Positions 8,194 to 16,287 of a stretch of 64,000 nt of DNA are shown in pieces (within the stretch, counting starts at the first letter, position 1; each line of letters begins with the position of its first letter). The position numbers and the translations under genes were made by a program. This DNA is from Alteromonadaceae bacterium M269 (GTDB lineage Bacteria > Pseudomonadota > Gammaproteobacteria > Enterobacterales > Alteromonadaceae): the NCBI GenBank assembly GCA_004353515.1, contig SMNZ01000004.1, positions 392,360 to 456,359 on the forward strand. Reading direction: 5' to 3'. A model generated the notes under the pieces. The model searched no databases and was not told the DNA's origin. It saw nothing but the letters and a program-made list of their open reading frames with translations.

Positions 8194-8553
8194 TTATCTT
8201 GCAAAGCCGTGAAAAGGCTTCAATAACTTCGGTGAAAGTGCCGCGTGGCGTTCACGCAACTCCTCAGGTAAATCACCAAGGTGTACCATTCGAGTTGCAG
8301 GTGCCGCGGCAACCCAACGTTCTGCGTAGTTATACCAACTTGTGATGTGAATATGCGCTGATTCGACATTGGCGAAACGCTCGTAGACTAAAACGTCACC
8401 GTCGTCAGAAACAAAATACTGATAGTTCAACGTACCACCTTCTTTGCGTGTTTCAGCGACTATCTCTTTCACTACTGATTCAAATTCATCGCGCTTGCCT
8501 GGCGCTATTTTCGCTTCAACAATCCAACCTATTTGTTCAGTCTGTTCAAACAT
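8194..8553 (-). CDS. ABM-family (quinol/antibiotic biosynthesis) monooxygenase
   Basis: A 119-residue protein with the ABM dimeric alpha-beta barrel. GWIVEAKIAPGKRDEFESVV (residues 9-28), GGTLNYQYFVSDDGDVLVYE (39-58) and the HIHITSWY helix are typical of YgiN-like cofactor-independent monooxygenases. Such enzymes oxidise quinols or polyketide-like aromatics, or protect against reactive carbonyl or quinone compounds; the substrate here is unknown. Ribosome site GAGGAAAAAA precedes ATG 8553. It is first in the minus-strand operon and divergent from the LysR gene at 8686, its likely regulator. Confidence 0.82.
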   Translation of the reverse strand: MFEQTEQIGWIVEAKIAPGKRDEFESVVKEIVAETRKEGGTLNYQYFVSDDGDVLVYERFANVESAHIHITSWYNYAERWVAAAPATRMVHLGDLPEELRERHAALSPKLLKPFHGFAR

Positions 8554-8685
8554 GTTTTTTCCTCACTTACCCGAAGCTAACTCAAGAAACTTCAGCTATA
8601 AATTGAGCAAAAAAGGCTACATTATTTTCAAAAACTATATTAGAAGGCTATTATTGATTTCATAATTCGGTTTTTGGATATAATT

Positions 8686-9591
8686 ATGGATACAGAAAGC
8701 TTAAAGCTTTTTGTTTTAGCTGCTCAAAAGCTCAATATCAGTGCAGCCGGTAAAACCTTGGGAATGGCTCCCGCAGTTGCCAGTGCTCGCATTGCAAAGT
8801 TAGAGAAAACCGTTGGGGCTGATTTATTGCGTCGTTCAACGCGAAAAGTCGCGTTATCGATGGAAGGTGAAGAGTTTCTTCCTTATGCCAAAGAGATTCT
8901 TGCCCAGGAAAATGCAGCCTATGCAGCATTGGGAAAAGAAAACAGCGCCCCCGGCGGTACTTTGCGCTTTGCTGCTTCGAGCACTTTTGCTCAGCTCTAT
9001 ATAATCCCTATTTTGCCGGAATTTATGGAGAGGTATCCGGACATTAGCCTCGACTTAAAACTGTCGGACTCTAAATTTGATTTAATTGAAGGCAGTTTTG
9101 ATCTTTCTTTGCGAAACGGTGCTTTACCCGACTCTAGCTTAAAAGGCCGTAAACTTGCTGATGATCCACGTATTGTTTGTGCAGCTCCTTCTTACCTTGA
9201 AAAGCATGGTATTCCGCAATCCCCTGATGAACTCACTCAACACAAACTTATCTCCTTTAATAGCGATTCACCAAGAGAGCTCGTTGGTAAAAATGGAAGC
9301 ACGGCTCTTTTTGCTCCAAAAGCCTCAACTTGCCATTTGGTCGTAGACGACGGTTTAAGCCAAAAGCTTGCAACAGTTGCTGGCATTGGGATTTCAGTGA
9401 ATTCTTATTGGAGTGTCTACCCAGAAATCCAGAGCGGCTCTCTCGTCAGGATCCTACCGGATTATGAAGCAGATATTCAAACAGCGCTTTGGCTGGTTTA
9501 TCCCAAATCCAACGTATTAACAGCAAAAGTCAGGGTCTTCATTGACTTCTTAGTTGAAAAAATTGGCTCGGCACCAATCTGGCTAAGCTGA
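8686..9591 (+). CDS. LysR-type transcriptional regulator (CrgA-like)
   Basis: A 301-residue LTTR. The N-terminal winged HTH covers about 1-60 (LKLFVLAAQKLNISAAGKTL, then VASARIAKLEKTVGADLLRR), followed by a linker helix and an effector-binding domain (about 90-295) with the CrgA-group FDLSLRNGALPDSSL loop. ATG 8686 is chosen over TTG 8674 because the HTH normally begins a few residues from the N terminus. It is divergent from the ABM-DUF1330-CmcJ operon with 132 bases between them, the usual arrangement for an LTTR and its target. It ends four bases before the convergent ECF42 gene. Confidence 0.9.
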   Translation: MDTESLKLFVLAAQKLNISAAGKTLGMAPAVASARIAKLEKTVGADLLRRSTRKVALSMEGEEFLPYAKEILAQENAAYAALGKENSAPGGTLRFAASSTFAQLYIIPILPEFMERYPDISLDLKLSDSKFDLIEGSFDLSLRNGALPDSSLKGRKLADDPRIVCAAPSYLEKHGIPQSPDELTQHKLISFNSDSPRELVGKNGSTALFAPKASTCHLVVDDGLSQKLATVAGIGISVNSYWSVYPEIQSGSLVRILPDYEADIQTALWLVYPKSNVLTAKVRVFIDFLVEKIGSAPIWLS

Positions 9592-9595
9592 TGAA

Positions 9596-10852
9596 CTAAT
9601 ATCGACTGTAACGTGCTTTAAGCAAGGCTTTAATATGCGATGATGGTGCTAAATTCATTGCTTTATCAGCGTTAACTAGCGCGTCGTTGTGCTCTCCTAT
9701 TTGATATTGCAAATCAGCCAGTACAGCATGCCAATGATAGGAACGAAGCAGCCAATCCGGCATGTCTTCGTTTTTCAATATAGCTATTGCTTCTTTCGCT
9801 CCTTTCCAATGCGACATTGCTACCGCTTTGTTCAATTTGTGTAAAGGCGATGCAGTGAGCTTTTCCAGTTGTCCATAAGAGGTAACAATCCTTTCCCAGT
9901 TAGTTTGTTCGAATGAAGGTGACAAACAGTGTTCAGCAGCAATACTTGCTTCGAGATGATAACGGGAGATCGAATCACCTTGGGCTGATTGCTGCAAGAA
10001 GCTAAGACCTAAATGTATTTTTTGCTGATCCCAACTTGCTCGGTCTTGCCCGTCTAACAAGGCGAGCTCACCTCCCTCCGCGCGTGCTTCTAGCCTTGCA
10101 GAATTGAGTAACATCAAGGCAACCAACGCAAAGCTTTGCGGCTCCTGTCCTATCTGATTCTGAGTGAGTGCCATGCCAAGCCTGATAGCCTCATTACACA
10201 AGTCCTGCCGGATAGCAAAGTCTTCATGTGACGACAGATACCCTTCGGTAAAGAGTAAATACAACACATTGAGAACATCGGGCAAACGCTCTTGCATAGC
10301 AGATGCTGTAAGTGAGAGCTCGCGAGAAATGTTGGCTTGCAAATAGTGTTTAGCACGGTTGTAACGCTTGTATGTATTGGCTTCGGTGATGAAAAGGCGA
10401 CGGGCAATTTCTGTGTTACTGAAACCACATAAGCTTTTCAGCGTAAAAACGAGTTGGGATTCACTTGGAATACTTTTGTCGCAAGCATGAAACAGCATAG
10501 ACAAAAAAGCATCGTCTAATTCACACGCCAAATGAGAGTTAGATTCAAGGCTGTCAGACTCATCCCGACCAGAACCATCTTGAACGTCATGCTCATGCAG
10601 TAATTGCTTTCTTCGTTGAGAACCTTTGAGTTCCGACATTAGCTGGCGAATCGCAACTTTATATAACCAAGCCGCTGGGTTTTGCGGCTGTTCATCTTTA
10701 GCCCAATGGAATAAAGCTTGCTCCATCGAATACTGAACAGCGTCCTCAATGGCTTCAATTGTTTGTATACCAAACCGTGAAACCAGCAACGCCACGAGCC
10801 TACCGTACTCGTGACGAAAAACGTGCTCAATAGAATCGTTTGCCAGGCTCAA
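9596..10852 (-). CDS. ECF42-group RNA polymerase sigma factor with C-terminal extension
   Basis: A 418-residue sigma factor, about twice the length of an ordinary ECF. Sigma region 2 lies at about 10-80 (EDAVQYSMEQALFHW, NPAAWLYKVAIRQL), region 4 at about 125-172 (GFSNTEIARRLFITEANTYK), a DUF6596 domain at about 185-285 (DVLNVLYLLFTEGY) and TPR-like helices to the end. This architecture is that of ECF42, whose C-terminal extension replaces an anti-sigma factor. The start is TTG at 10852 and overlaps the stop of the DGPF gene by four bases (TTGA), so the two are translationally coupled. ECF42 is known to drive promoters of DGPF genes, so autoregulation of this pair is likely. Confidence 0.9.
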   Translation of the reverse strand: MSLANDSIEHVFRHEYGRLVALLVSRFGIQTIEAIEDAVQYSMEQALFHWAKDEQPQNPAAWLYKVAIRQLMSELKGSQRRKQLLHEHDVQDGSGRDESDSLESNSHLACELDDAFLSMLFHACDKSIPSESQLVFTLKSLCGFSNTEIARRLFITEANTYKRYNRAKHYLQANISRELSLTASAMQERLPDVLNVLYLLFTEGYLSSHEDFAIRQDLCNEAIRLGMALTQNQIGQEPQSFALVALMLLNSARLEARAEGGELALLDGQDRASWDQQKIHLGLSFLQQSAQGDSISRYHLEASIAAEHCLSPSFEQTNWERIVTSYGQLEKLTASPLHKLNKAVAMSHWKGAKEAIAILKNEDMPDWLLRSYHWHAVLADLQYQIGEHNDALVNADKAMNLAPSSHIKALLKARYSRY

Positions 10853-11190
10853 GGTGTATTAATTTCTCTGAGTTCGAGGCTGTTTACTTCACTTTGCGCC
10901 ATGGGGCTTGCTTTAATCACTTCAATTGCTTCTTCCAAAGATGCTGCCGACAACATCATGTAACCACCAACAATTTCTTTCACTTCAATAAAGGGGCCAT
11001 CCTTAACTGAGTTACCTCTCACTGTCGCACCTTCACTCGACAACGCGCCTCCCATATCTAAGATATTATCGGCAAACTTATCCTGCCAAGCTTGATACTT
11101 CGCATACATTGCTTCCATGTCTGATGGCGACGGTTTTTCACAACCACCAGCACCACTTCTTAATATGCACATATAACGTTTACTACTCAT
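10849..11190 (-). CDS. YciI-like DGPF-motif protein, partner of ECF42
   Basis: A 113-residue member of the YCII-related family with the diagnostic DGPF at residues 64-67, followed by IEVKEIVGGYMML. It has a ferredoxin-like fold; its biochemical role is unknown, but the family is the hallmark partner and target of ECF42 sigma factors. Ribosome site AAGGAG before ATG 11190. It is first in a two-gene operon with the sigma factor. The 150 bases upstream should hold the ECF42-dependent promoter; I could not confirm its -35/-10 by eye. Confidence 0.9.
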   Translation of the reverse strand: MSSKRYMCILRSGAGGCEKPSPSDMEAMYAKYQAWQDKFADNILDMGGALSSEGATVRGNSVKDGPFIEVKEIVGGYMMLSAASLEEAIEVIKASPMAQSEVNSLELREINTP

Positions 11191-11342
11191 CTTGTTCGCT
11201 CCTTATTTTGGTTGAACGTACAGAAATGTTCTGTTCGTTACAGTAAAGACGAGTGACAGCAAACTTATTGGACACTCACTTTGAAAAAAATTAACGCTTA
11301 ATAAAAATAGGCGTCTACCTTCCGACTTACCAATAAGATCTG

Positions 11343-12209
11343 TTAAAACTTTTGCATCAAAAAATCTATCGCAAGTCGTGCTCTTGCGGGTAAGTACTTG
11401 CGATTTGCATAGACGATCCAAGTAGCCCCTCGGTTTTTCCAATAACCATCTAACACGGGGACTAATTCGCCATTATCAAAAGCATCACCAAAGCTCGTTT
11501 TCGGCATGTAAGCTATTCCCAACCCTGCTTTACAAGCACTAATGACAGTTCGAACGCTGTTTGCTTTTACCTTCCCTTGCACCGGTACTTCAATGCAATT
11601 TTCTCCATCCTGAAAAGGCCAGCGACTATAAGTCGTTAAAATACAGGAGTGCGCTACAAGATCCTGAGGAATAACAGGCTGACCATATTGTTCAATGTAT
11701 GCGGGGCTAGCGGCAGCAATATAATTATGGTCCGCAAGTTTTCGGGCAATGAGGTTAGAATCGGGTAATGAGCCAAAGCGAACAGCAAAGTCAAAGTTCT
11801 CCTCCACAAAATTCACCACACGAGAATTGTAATCTAGCTCTAGATTTAAATTTGGATGTTGACCAATAAACTCAAGTAACGCCGGTATCACTTCTTTTTC
11901 TGCAAATTCTCCCGCGGCAGTGACTCTTAATACACCACTCAATTCAATTTGGCCCGCGGTTACAATCTCATTGGCTTGGTCAATCCCGTTCACAAGATCA
12001 ACGCAACGTTCATAATAGATGATGCCCGCGTTGGTGAGCTTAACTTGCCGCGTAGTGCGCGCAACCAGCGCAAGGCCGAGCCGAGATTCAAGATCCGCAA
12101 TACGCCGGCTTACATGTGAGGTTGAGACACCTAACTGCCTAGCGGCAGCTGTGAACCCTTGTGTTTCCGCAACAGCAATAAACTCTGTAATACCATCAAA
12201 CAGTGACAT
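11343..12209 (-). CDS. LysR-type transcriptional regulator (CrgA-like)
   Basis: An LTTR of 288 residues from ATG 12209, preceded by GGTG about nine bases upstream; an earlier ATG at 12239 would add ten residues ahead of the HTH. The winged HTH is at about 5-65 (FVAVAETQGFTAAARQLGVS after IT, then TSHVSRRIADLESRLG). The effector domain shows FDFAVRFGSLPDSNLIARKL and GLGIAYMPKT. It is divergent from the operon beginning at 12314 (NTF2-like, YqhD-like, rhodanese, DUF4440) with 104 bases between them, and is its most likely regulator. Confidence 0.9.
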   Translation of the reverse strand: MSLFDGITEFIAVAETQGFTAAARQLGVSTSHVSRRIADLESRLGLALVARTTRQVKLTNAGIIYYERCVDLVNGIDQANEIVTAGQIELSGVLRVTAAGEFAEKEVIPALLEFIGQHPNLNLELDYNSRVVNFVEENFDFAVRFGSLPDSNLIARKLADHNYIAAASPAYIEQYGQPVIPQDLVAHSCILTTYSRWPFQDGENCIEVPVQGKVKANSVRTVISACKAGLGIAYMPKTSFGDAFDNGELVPVLDGYWKNRGATWIVYANRKYLPARARLAIDFLMQKF

Positions 12210-12313
12210 TGTTGCACACCTGCAATAGTTATTTGCCAATTTAGCATATTATCATCACCAAAATGGGTAATTACAATGCGTTTCGTTCAATCGTCAAGTT
12301 TGGAGAAAACACT

Positions 12314-12682
12314 ATGTCTCACCATGTAGAAACAGAAGCAGTTATCGCAACAGTCGATCATTACCTTAAAGGGCTTAAGGATGTGGATACTGCAAAAGGC
12401 CACCTTGAAGCGGCTTTTTATTCCAGCACCAACCTGCACACATTAGATGAAAATGGCGGTTTGCAATTCATACCGCGAGACGCATTGATCGACTACGCCA
12501 TGTCTGGCGAACTACCCGATCATAAAAGCGAGATACTGACTGTTGAAGTGACTCATGATATGGCTTTCGCCAAAATTCATCTCGATATGCCAGACAGGGA
12601 TTTCTACGATTATCTCACCCTACTCAAATTGAAAAGTGGTTGGCGAATTGTGAGTAAAACTTTCACAACCATCATGAAGTAA
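12314..12682 (+). CDS. NTF2-like protein (putative lumazine-binding family)
   Basis: A 122-residue alpha+beta cone protein of the NTF2/SnoaL superfamily, closest by pattern to the putative lumazine-binding family (PF12893-type): AVIATVDHYLKGLKDVD, HLEAAFYSSTNLHTLDENGG, and a C-terminal DYLTLLKLKSGWRIVSKTF. ATG 12314 is chosen because GGAGA lies about eight bases upstream; an ATG at 12263 would add an unlikely 17-residue leader. Such proteins bind or convert small hydrophobic molecules, and the ligand is unknown. It is first in a plus-strand series divergent from the LysR gene. Confidence 0.78.
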   Translation: MSHHVETEAVIATVDHYLKGLKDVDTAKGHLEAAFYSSTNLHTLDENGGLQFIPRDALIDYAMSGELPDHKSEILTVEVTHDMAFAKIHLDMPDRDFYDYLTLLKLKSGWRIVSKTFTTIMK

Positions 12683-12737
12683 GCCATTAGAAGTTGCTTA
12701 ATTATCTCAATCATTCACTAGAATAAAACCGGACATT

Positions 12738-13883
12738 ATGAATTTTTCTTATCTCAATAGTACACAAATAGAATTTGGCCAAGGTCAGATTCAACGCATT
12801 AGCACCCTTATCCCTAAAGACCAAAAAGTACTCGTTATTTATGGATTTGGTTCCATCAAGAAAAACGGTATATACGACCAAGTGGCAGAGGCATTATCTG
12901 AACATCAGTGGCTTGAGTTCTCGGGTGTTGAAGCTAACCCAACCCTTGAAACTATGAATAAAGCTGTCGCACTGGCTCAAGAGGAAAAGGTCGATTTTAT
13001 CCTCGCTGTTGGCGGCGGCTCCGTTATTGATGGTTCAAAATACGCCGCTGCTGCTGTTTGTTATGATGGAGACGGCTGGGATATATTGGAAGGAAAGCAT
13101 ACGGTGACCCAAGCCTTGCCTTTGGCTGCTGTACTCACCATTCCTGCCACAGGTTCAGAATCAAATGCCTATTCGGTATTAACTAAAGCGGAAACACAAG
13201 ACAAGCTCGCATTTTTTAGCGATCACGTAAAGCCCGTTTTTGCCGTGTTAGACCCAGATGTAATGAAAACCTTACCTGAGCGTCAGCTAGCGAACGGTAT
13301 TGTCGATGCATGGGTGCACGTTTGCGAGCAGTACTTGACCTCCCCGACTGGCGCACTCGTTCAAGAAGGCTACGCAGAAGCACTGCTCAAAAGCCTGATG
13401 CGCTTAGGTAACAACTTCGATAATCAGGATGATCAGTGGCGCGCCAACTTGATGTGGTCTGCTAATCAGGCACTCAATGGTTTAATTGGCTTAGGCGTCG
13501 CCCAAGATTGGGCTACCCATATGATTGGCCATGAGTTAACAGCACTTTATGGTGTCGATCACGCGCGTTCACTTGCTATTGTTCAACCTTGGTTGCTCAG
13601 AAATCAGCTACCTGCCAAAAAAGCCAAGTTAGAACAAATGGGGCGCAACATTTTTATGTTGCCTGATAGCGATGACTTAGCCGAACTCACCATTCAGCAC
13701 ATTGAAGATTTCTACCAAAAGCTCAACGTATCAACACAACTCACCGAACACAGTGAACCAAAAGTTGAAGCAATCGAAAAGATTATTGAACAGCTCAACC
13801 TGCACGGCATGACACAGCTCGGCGAAAATGGTGCCATAACATTGGAAACGACTCGAGAAATACTGGAGTCGGCAATCGCTTAA
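12738..13883 (+). CDS. YqhD-type iron-containing alcohol dehydrogenase / aldehyde reductase
   Basis: A 381-residue group III metal-dependent dehydrogenase. It has the nucleotide-binding GGGSVIDGSK (92-101), TIPATGSESNAYSV (134-147), and metal ligands that fit Asp190, His194, His261 and His275 in IVDAWVH and THMIGHELTALYGVDHA. It resembles E. coli YqhD, an NADPH-dependent reductase of short-chain and lipid-peroxidation aldehydes such as malondialdehyde or acrolein. The neighbouring LysR regulator, NTF2-like protein and rhodanese fit an electrophile or oxidative-stress role, but that is inference. All key residues seem present. Confidence 0.88.
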   Translation: MNFSYLNSTQIEFGQGQIQRISTLIPKDQKVLVIYGFGSIKKNGIYDQVAEALSEHQWLEFSGVEANPTLETMNKAVALAQEEKVDFILAVGGGSVIDGSKYAAAAVCYDGDGWDILEGKHTVTQALPLAAVLTIPATGSESNAYSVLTKAETQDKLAFFSDHVKPVFAVLDPDVMKTLPERQLANGIVDAWVHVCEQYLTSPTGALVQEGYAEALLKSLMRLGNNFDNQDDQWRANLMWSANQALNGLIGLGVAQDWATHMIGHELTALYGVDHARSLAIVQPWLLRNQLPAKKAKLEQMGRNIFMLPDSDDLAELTIQHIEDFYQKLNVSTQLTEHSEPKVEAIEKIIEQLNLHGMTQLGENGAITLETTREILESAIA

Positions 13884-13948
13884 ACAGCTCAACAAATGCT
13901 TGGTTAGCATGCTGACCAAGCTCTTAATCCGTCATTGGAGGCAATACT

Positions 13949-14839
13949 ATGTCATCAGTTAATGGCTCACCTCTCATCTCTGTATCAGAGCTCAACTCTC
14001 TGTTGAATAAGGAAAATGTCAAAATCTTTGATGTCAGAGGGAAATGGGGAAACCCGCCGGAGAGCTACGTCAGCGAGTATGAGCAAGGGCACATTCCGAA
14101 TGCTGTTTACTTGGATTGGACGCAGCATTTCCTTGCTCAAGATATCTCTATTGGCTTGGCTCCTGTTGCAAGTGAATCTCAAGCATTACAAGACTTCAGA
14201 AACTTAGGCATTTCTGAAGGCGATACAGTTGTGCTTTATGACGATTATCATCATATGCTTGCCAGTAGGATCTGGTGGGCAATGCGATATTGGGGCTTCA
14301 CCCAGGTCAGGATATTGGATGGGGGTTGGCAAAACTGGGTTCAGTCAGATCTCCCGGTCAGTACTGAAAAGCCGGGTGTAAAAATTGGAAACTTTATGCC
14401 AAACAAGCAACCCCGTTTGCGCGTCAGCACAAAGCAAGTTAAGGATAGACACGAAGGCACTGGCCTTATAGATGCTAGAGGGCCGATCAATTATGCAGGC
14501 CAACCTGATGATCCAAGAACAGGACACATACCGGGTGCCATTAACGTTCCCTATTCATCGTTACTAGATGATCAAACTGGGCAATTCAAAGACAAAGAAA
14601 CGCTGAGAAAAATGTTATCAGAATATCTCAGCTTCAATGGCGATATGCATTTCATTTCATCCTGCGGCTCTGGATATGCAGGAGCAGTACTACTTGTCGC
14701 TTTAGCTTTATTGGGTATAGAAGCCCCTTTATACGACGGTTCTTTTTCGGAATGGAAAAACAACCCTGACTTGCCCATAGAACAAGGTGCAGCGGCCTTT
14801 TCAGTAAAACTATCAATACCAATCGGAGACAAACCATGA
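13949..14839 (+). CDS. Two-domain rhodanese sulfurtransferase
   Basis: A 296-residue thiosulfate or 3-mercaptopyruvate sulfurtransferase with two rhodanese domains: an inactive N-terminal one (about 8-140; VKIFDVRG, GHIPNAVYLDW, WWAMRYWGF, LDGGWQNW) and a catalytic one (about 158-285; GLIDARGP, TGHIPGAINVPY). The catalytic cysteine is Cys239 in SSCGSGYAGA, close to the CGSGVTA loop of the family. No signal peptide is visible, so it is probably cytosolic. Ribosome site GGAGG lies before ATG 13949. It overlaps the DUF4440 gene by four bases (ATGA) and follows the YqhD-like gene by 65 bases, so the genes are likely one operon. Confidence 0.9.
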   Translation: MSSVNGSPLISVSELNSLLNKENVKIFDVRGKWGNPPESYVSEYEQGHIPNAVYLDWTQHFLAQDISIGLAPVASESQALQDFRNLGISEGDTVVLYDDYHHMLASRIWWAMRYWGFTQVRILDGGWQNWVQSDLPVSTEKPGVKIGNFMPNKQPRLRVSTKQVKDRHEGTGLIDARGPINYAGQPDDPRTGHIPGAINVPYSSLLDDQTGQFKDKETLRKMLSEYLSFNGDMHFISSCGSGYAGAVLLVALALLGIEAPLYDGSFSEWKNNPDLPIEQGAAAFSVKLSIPIGDKP

Positions 14840-15225
14840 GCTCAACAAAATCGTTAACCGACAGCGACCAAATCGGCCTCGTTAATAAAGAACTTGAAGA
14901 AGCTATGCGAACCAGTGACCCACAACGGTTGGCTGCAATATATTCAACTGAAGGCCAGCTTCTTCCACCCAACAATAGGATAGTTTCAGGTGTTGAAGAT
15001 ATCACCGACTATTGGCGCGGAGTTATTGCAGCAGGCATAACAGAAGCAAATCTAACAACAGAGGAACTTAATTTTTTCGGCGAAACTGCGATAGAAGTCG
15101 GTTCTTATGTGATGCAGTCTGGTGAAACTACAGCTGATATCGGTAAATATATCGTGATTTGGAAAAATGAAAATGGTCATTGGAAATACCATCGCGATAT
15201 TTGGAATAGTAACCTCTCGCAATGA
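14836..15225 (+). CDS. DUF4440/SnoaL-like protein
   Basis: A 129-residue NTF2-fold protein of the DUF4440 (SgcJ/EcaC-like) group. Seen are LVNKELEEAMRTSDPQRLAA, IYSTEGQLLPPNNRIVSG, YWRGVIAAGI and the closing WKYHRDIWNSN. The family includes detoxification or isomerase-like proteins and many with unknown ligands. Its start overlaps the rhodanese stop (ATGA), which indicates translational coupling. It is the last gene of the LysR-linked series; a hairpin follows eleven bases after its stop. Confidence 0.85.
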   Translation: MSSTKSLTDSDQIGLVNKELEEAMRTSDPQRLAAIYSTEGQLLPPNNRIVSGVEDITDYWRGVIAAGITEANLTTEELNFFGETAIEVGSYVMQSGETTADIGKYIVIWKNENGHWKYHRDIWNSNLSQ

Positions 15226-15236
15226 GGAAGCTCTTG

Positions 15237-15263
15237 AGGTGCCTGGGAACAAATCAGGCACCT
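15237..15263 (+). terminator. Hairpin terminator after the rhodanese/DUF4440 operon
   Basis: AGGTGCCTG (15237-15245) and CAGGCACCT (15255-15263) form a perfect nine-base stem with a nine-base loop, followed by ATGTTTTAT. The position just after the operon and the T-rich tail support an intrinsic terminator. Confidence 0.65.
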
Positions 15264-15355
15264 ATGTTTTATAGCTCCAACAAAACTCTCACCTTTAAAT
15301 TCGGCATTGCCTTTTCGACATTCCGTGAAAAGTTTGATCTTTTTTCATTCGATGA

Positions 15356-15389
15356 CTATTATATGTAACCAATTGGTTACATATAATAG
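15356..15389. promoter_or_regulatory. 34-bp perfect palindrome, probable ArsR autoregulatory operator
   Basis: A 34-base perfect dyad with no spacer, centred between 15372 and 15373. Its core is ATGTAACCAATTGGTTACAT, flanked by matching CTATTAT/ATAATAG arms. It ends 12 bases before the TTG start of the ArsR gene, so a bound repressor would block transcription or initiation. Assignment to the ArsR protein rests on position and on the typical dyad shape of ArsR-family sites. Confidence 0.8.
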
Positions 15390-15401
15390 AGATTTTGATA
15401 C

Positions 15402-15734
15402 TTGGATAAAGTTTTCAATGCGCTAGCTCACGAAACACGGCGTCAGATTCTGGACTTCGTGATGCAAAATGCTGGGGCACTTTCAGGAGACATAACAGCT
15501 CAATTTGAGGTGAGCCGCATTGCTGTCAGCAAACATATCAAGATCCTCGAACGAGCTAACTTACTGATTATTGAAAAATCAGGCCGAGAGCGTTTGCACT
15601 ATTTTAATCCCATGCCTATCCAAGCTATCTACGATCGTTGGACCGACGCCTACAGCCAGTTTTTTGCACCTAAACTCAACGCCTTTAAAACAGAAATAGA
15701 ATCAACAGAGGAAGCACATGAAAAGACAGCCTAA
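15402..15734 (+). CDS. ArsR-family winged-helix repressor (SRPBCC-linked)
   Basis: A 110-residue regulator starting with TTG at 15402; MDKVFNALAHETRRQILDFV is exactly the expected N terminus for the group. The winged HTH shows SGDITAQFEVSRIAVSKHIK and LERANLLIIEKSGRERLHYF. The CxC metal-binding motif of arsenic or cadmium sensors is absent, so it is probably not metal-responsive. Its gene overlaps the SRPBCC gene by 17 bases, a very common pairing. A long perfect palindrome immediately upstream is the likely operator. Confidence 0.9.
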   Translation: MDKVFNALAHETRRQILDFVMQNAGALSGDITAQFEVSRIAVSKHIKILERANLLIIEKSGRERLHYFNPMPIQAIYDRWTDAYSQFFAPKLNAFKTEIESTEEAHEKTA

Positions 15735-16287
15735 AAGTATCTATCGCGTTGTTATTAACGCTCCCATCAATAAAGTGTGGGATGAACTCACTAAGAGAGA
15801 TGGGCTAAGTGCACACTTCTTCAACGCCAGATTGGATACACCTGGGCTAGAAACAGGCGCCCCGATACGCATGCGCTCTAAAGATGGAAAATACACCTCG
15901 GTTGTCGGTGAAGTTCTGGTTTGGGAGCCACCTTATACTTATTCGCACACTTTCAAATTCACCAACTTGGATGATCCCTACTGCAAGGTGACCTATCAAT
16001 TAAAGGAAGTTGAAGGTGGGACTGAGTTCACGCTAACCAATGAAGATGTACCGGCGGATACGAAAACTGCGAAATACATGGATCAAGGCGGTACCTTTAT
16101 TACTGAAACACTTAAAGAAGTGGTGGAAACTGGAAGACCTGCATTCAAGCACCGTTTTATTCTATGGATGATCAGCATGACAGCCTTTATGTCACCAGCT
16201 ATTTGTAAGAGTGAAAATTGGCCTTTTGATAGAAAAGACGAATATCAGCCGTCTGAACAAGATGAGAAAGCTAGCGGAGAAAAATAA
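15718..16287 (+). CDS. SRPBCC (AHSA1/START-like) protein
   Basis: A 189-residue protein with an AHSA1-type SRPBCC domain over about residues 1-140: IYRVVINAPINKVWDELTKR, a loop with TPGLETGAPIRMRSKDGKY, GEVLVWEPPYTYSHTFKF, and a C-terminal helix TFITETLKEVVETGR. The remaining 50 residues carry a hydrophobic segment (FILWMISMTAFMSPA) and a charged tail, longer than usual. SRPBCC proteins bind hydrophobic ligands in a deep cavity; those next to ArsR are typically of unknown ligand. The gene overlaps ArsR by 17 bases and the DUF4287 gene by one. Confidence 0.85.
   Translation: MKRQPKSIYRVVINAPINKVWDELTKRDGLSAHFFNARLDTPGLETGAPIRMRSKDGKYTSVVGEVLVWEPPYTYSHTFKFTNLDDPYCKVTYQLKEVEGGTEFTLTNEDVPADTKTAKYMDQGGTFITETLKEVVETGRPAFKHRFILWMISMTAFMSPAICKSENWPFDRKDEYQPSEQDEKASGEK

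Noticed and set aside
14652..15005. 117-residue minus-strand frame across the rhodanese and DUF4440 genes
   Set aside because: It is antisense to two clearly recognised genes and has no family or ribosome support.
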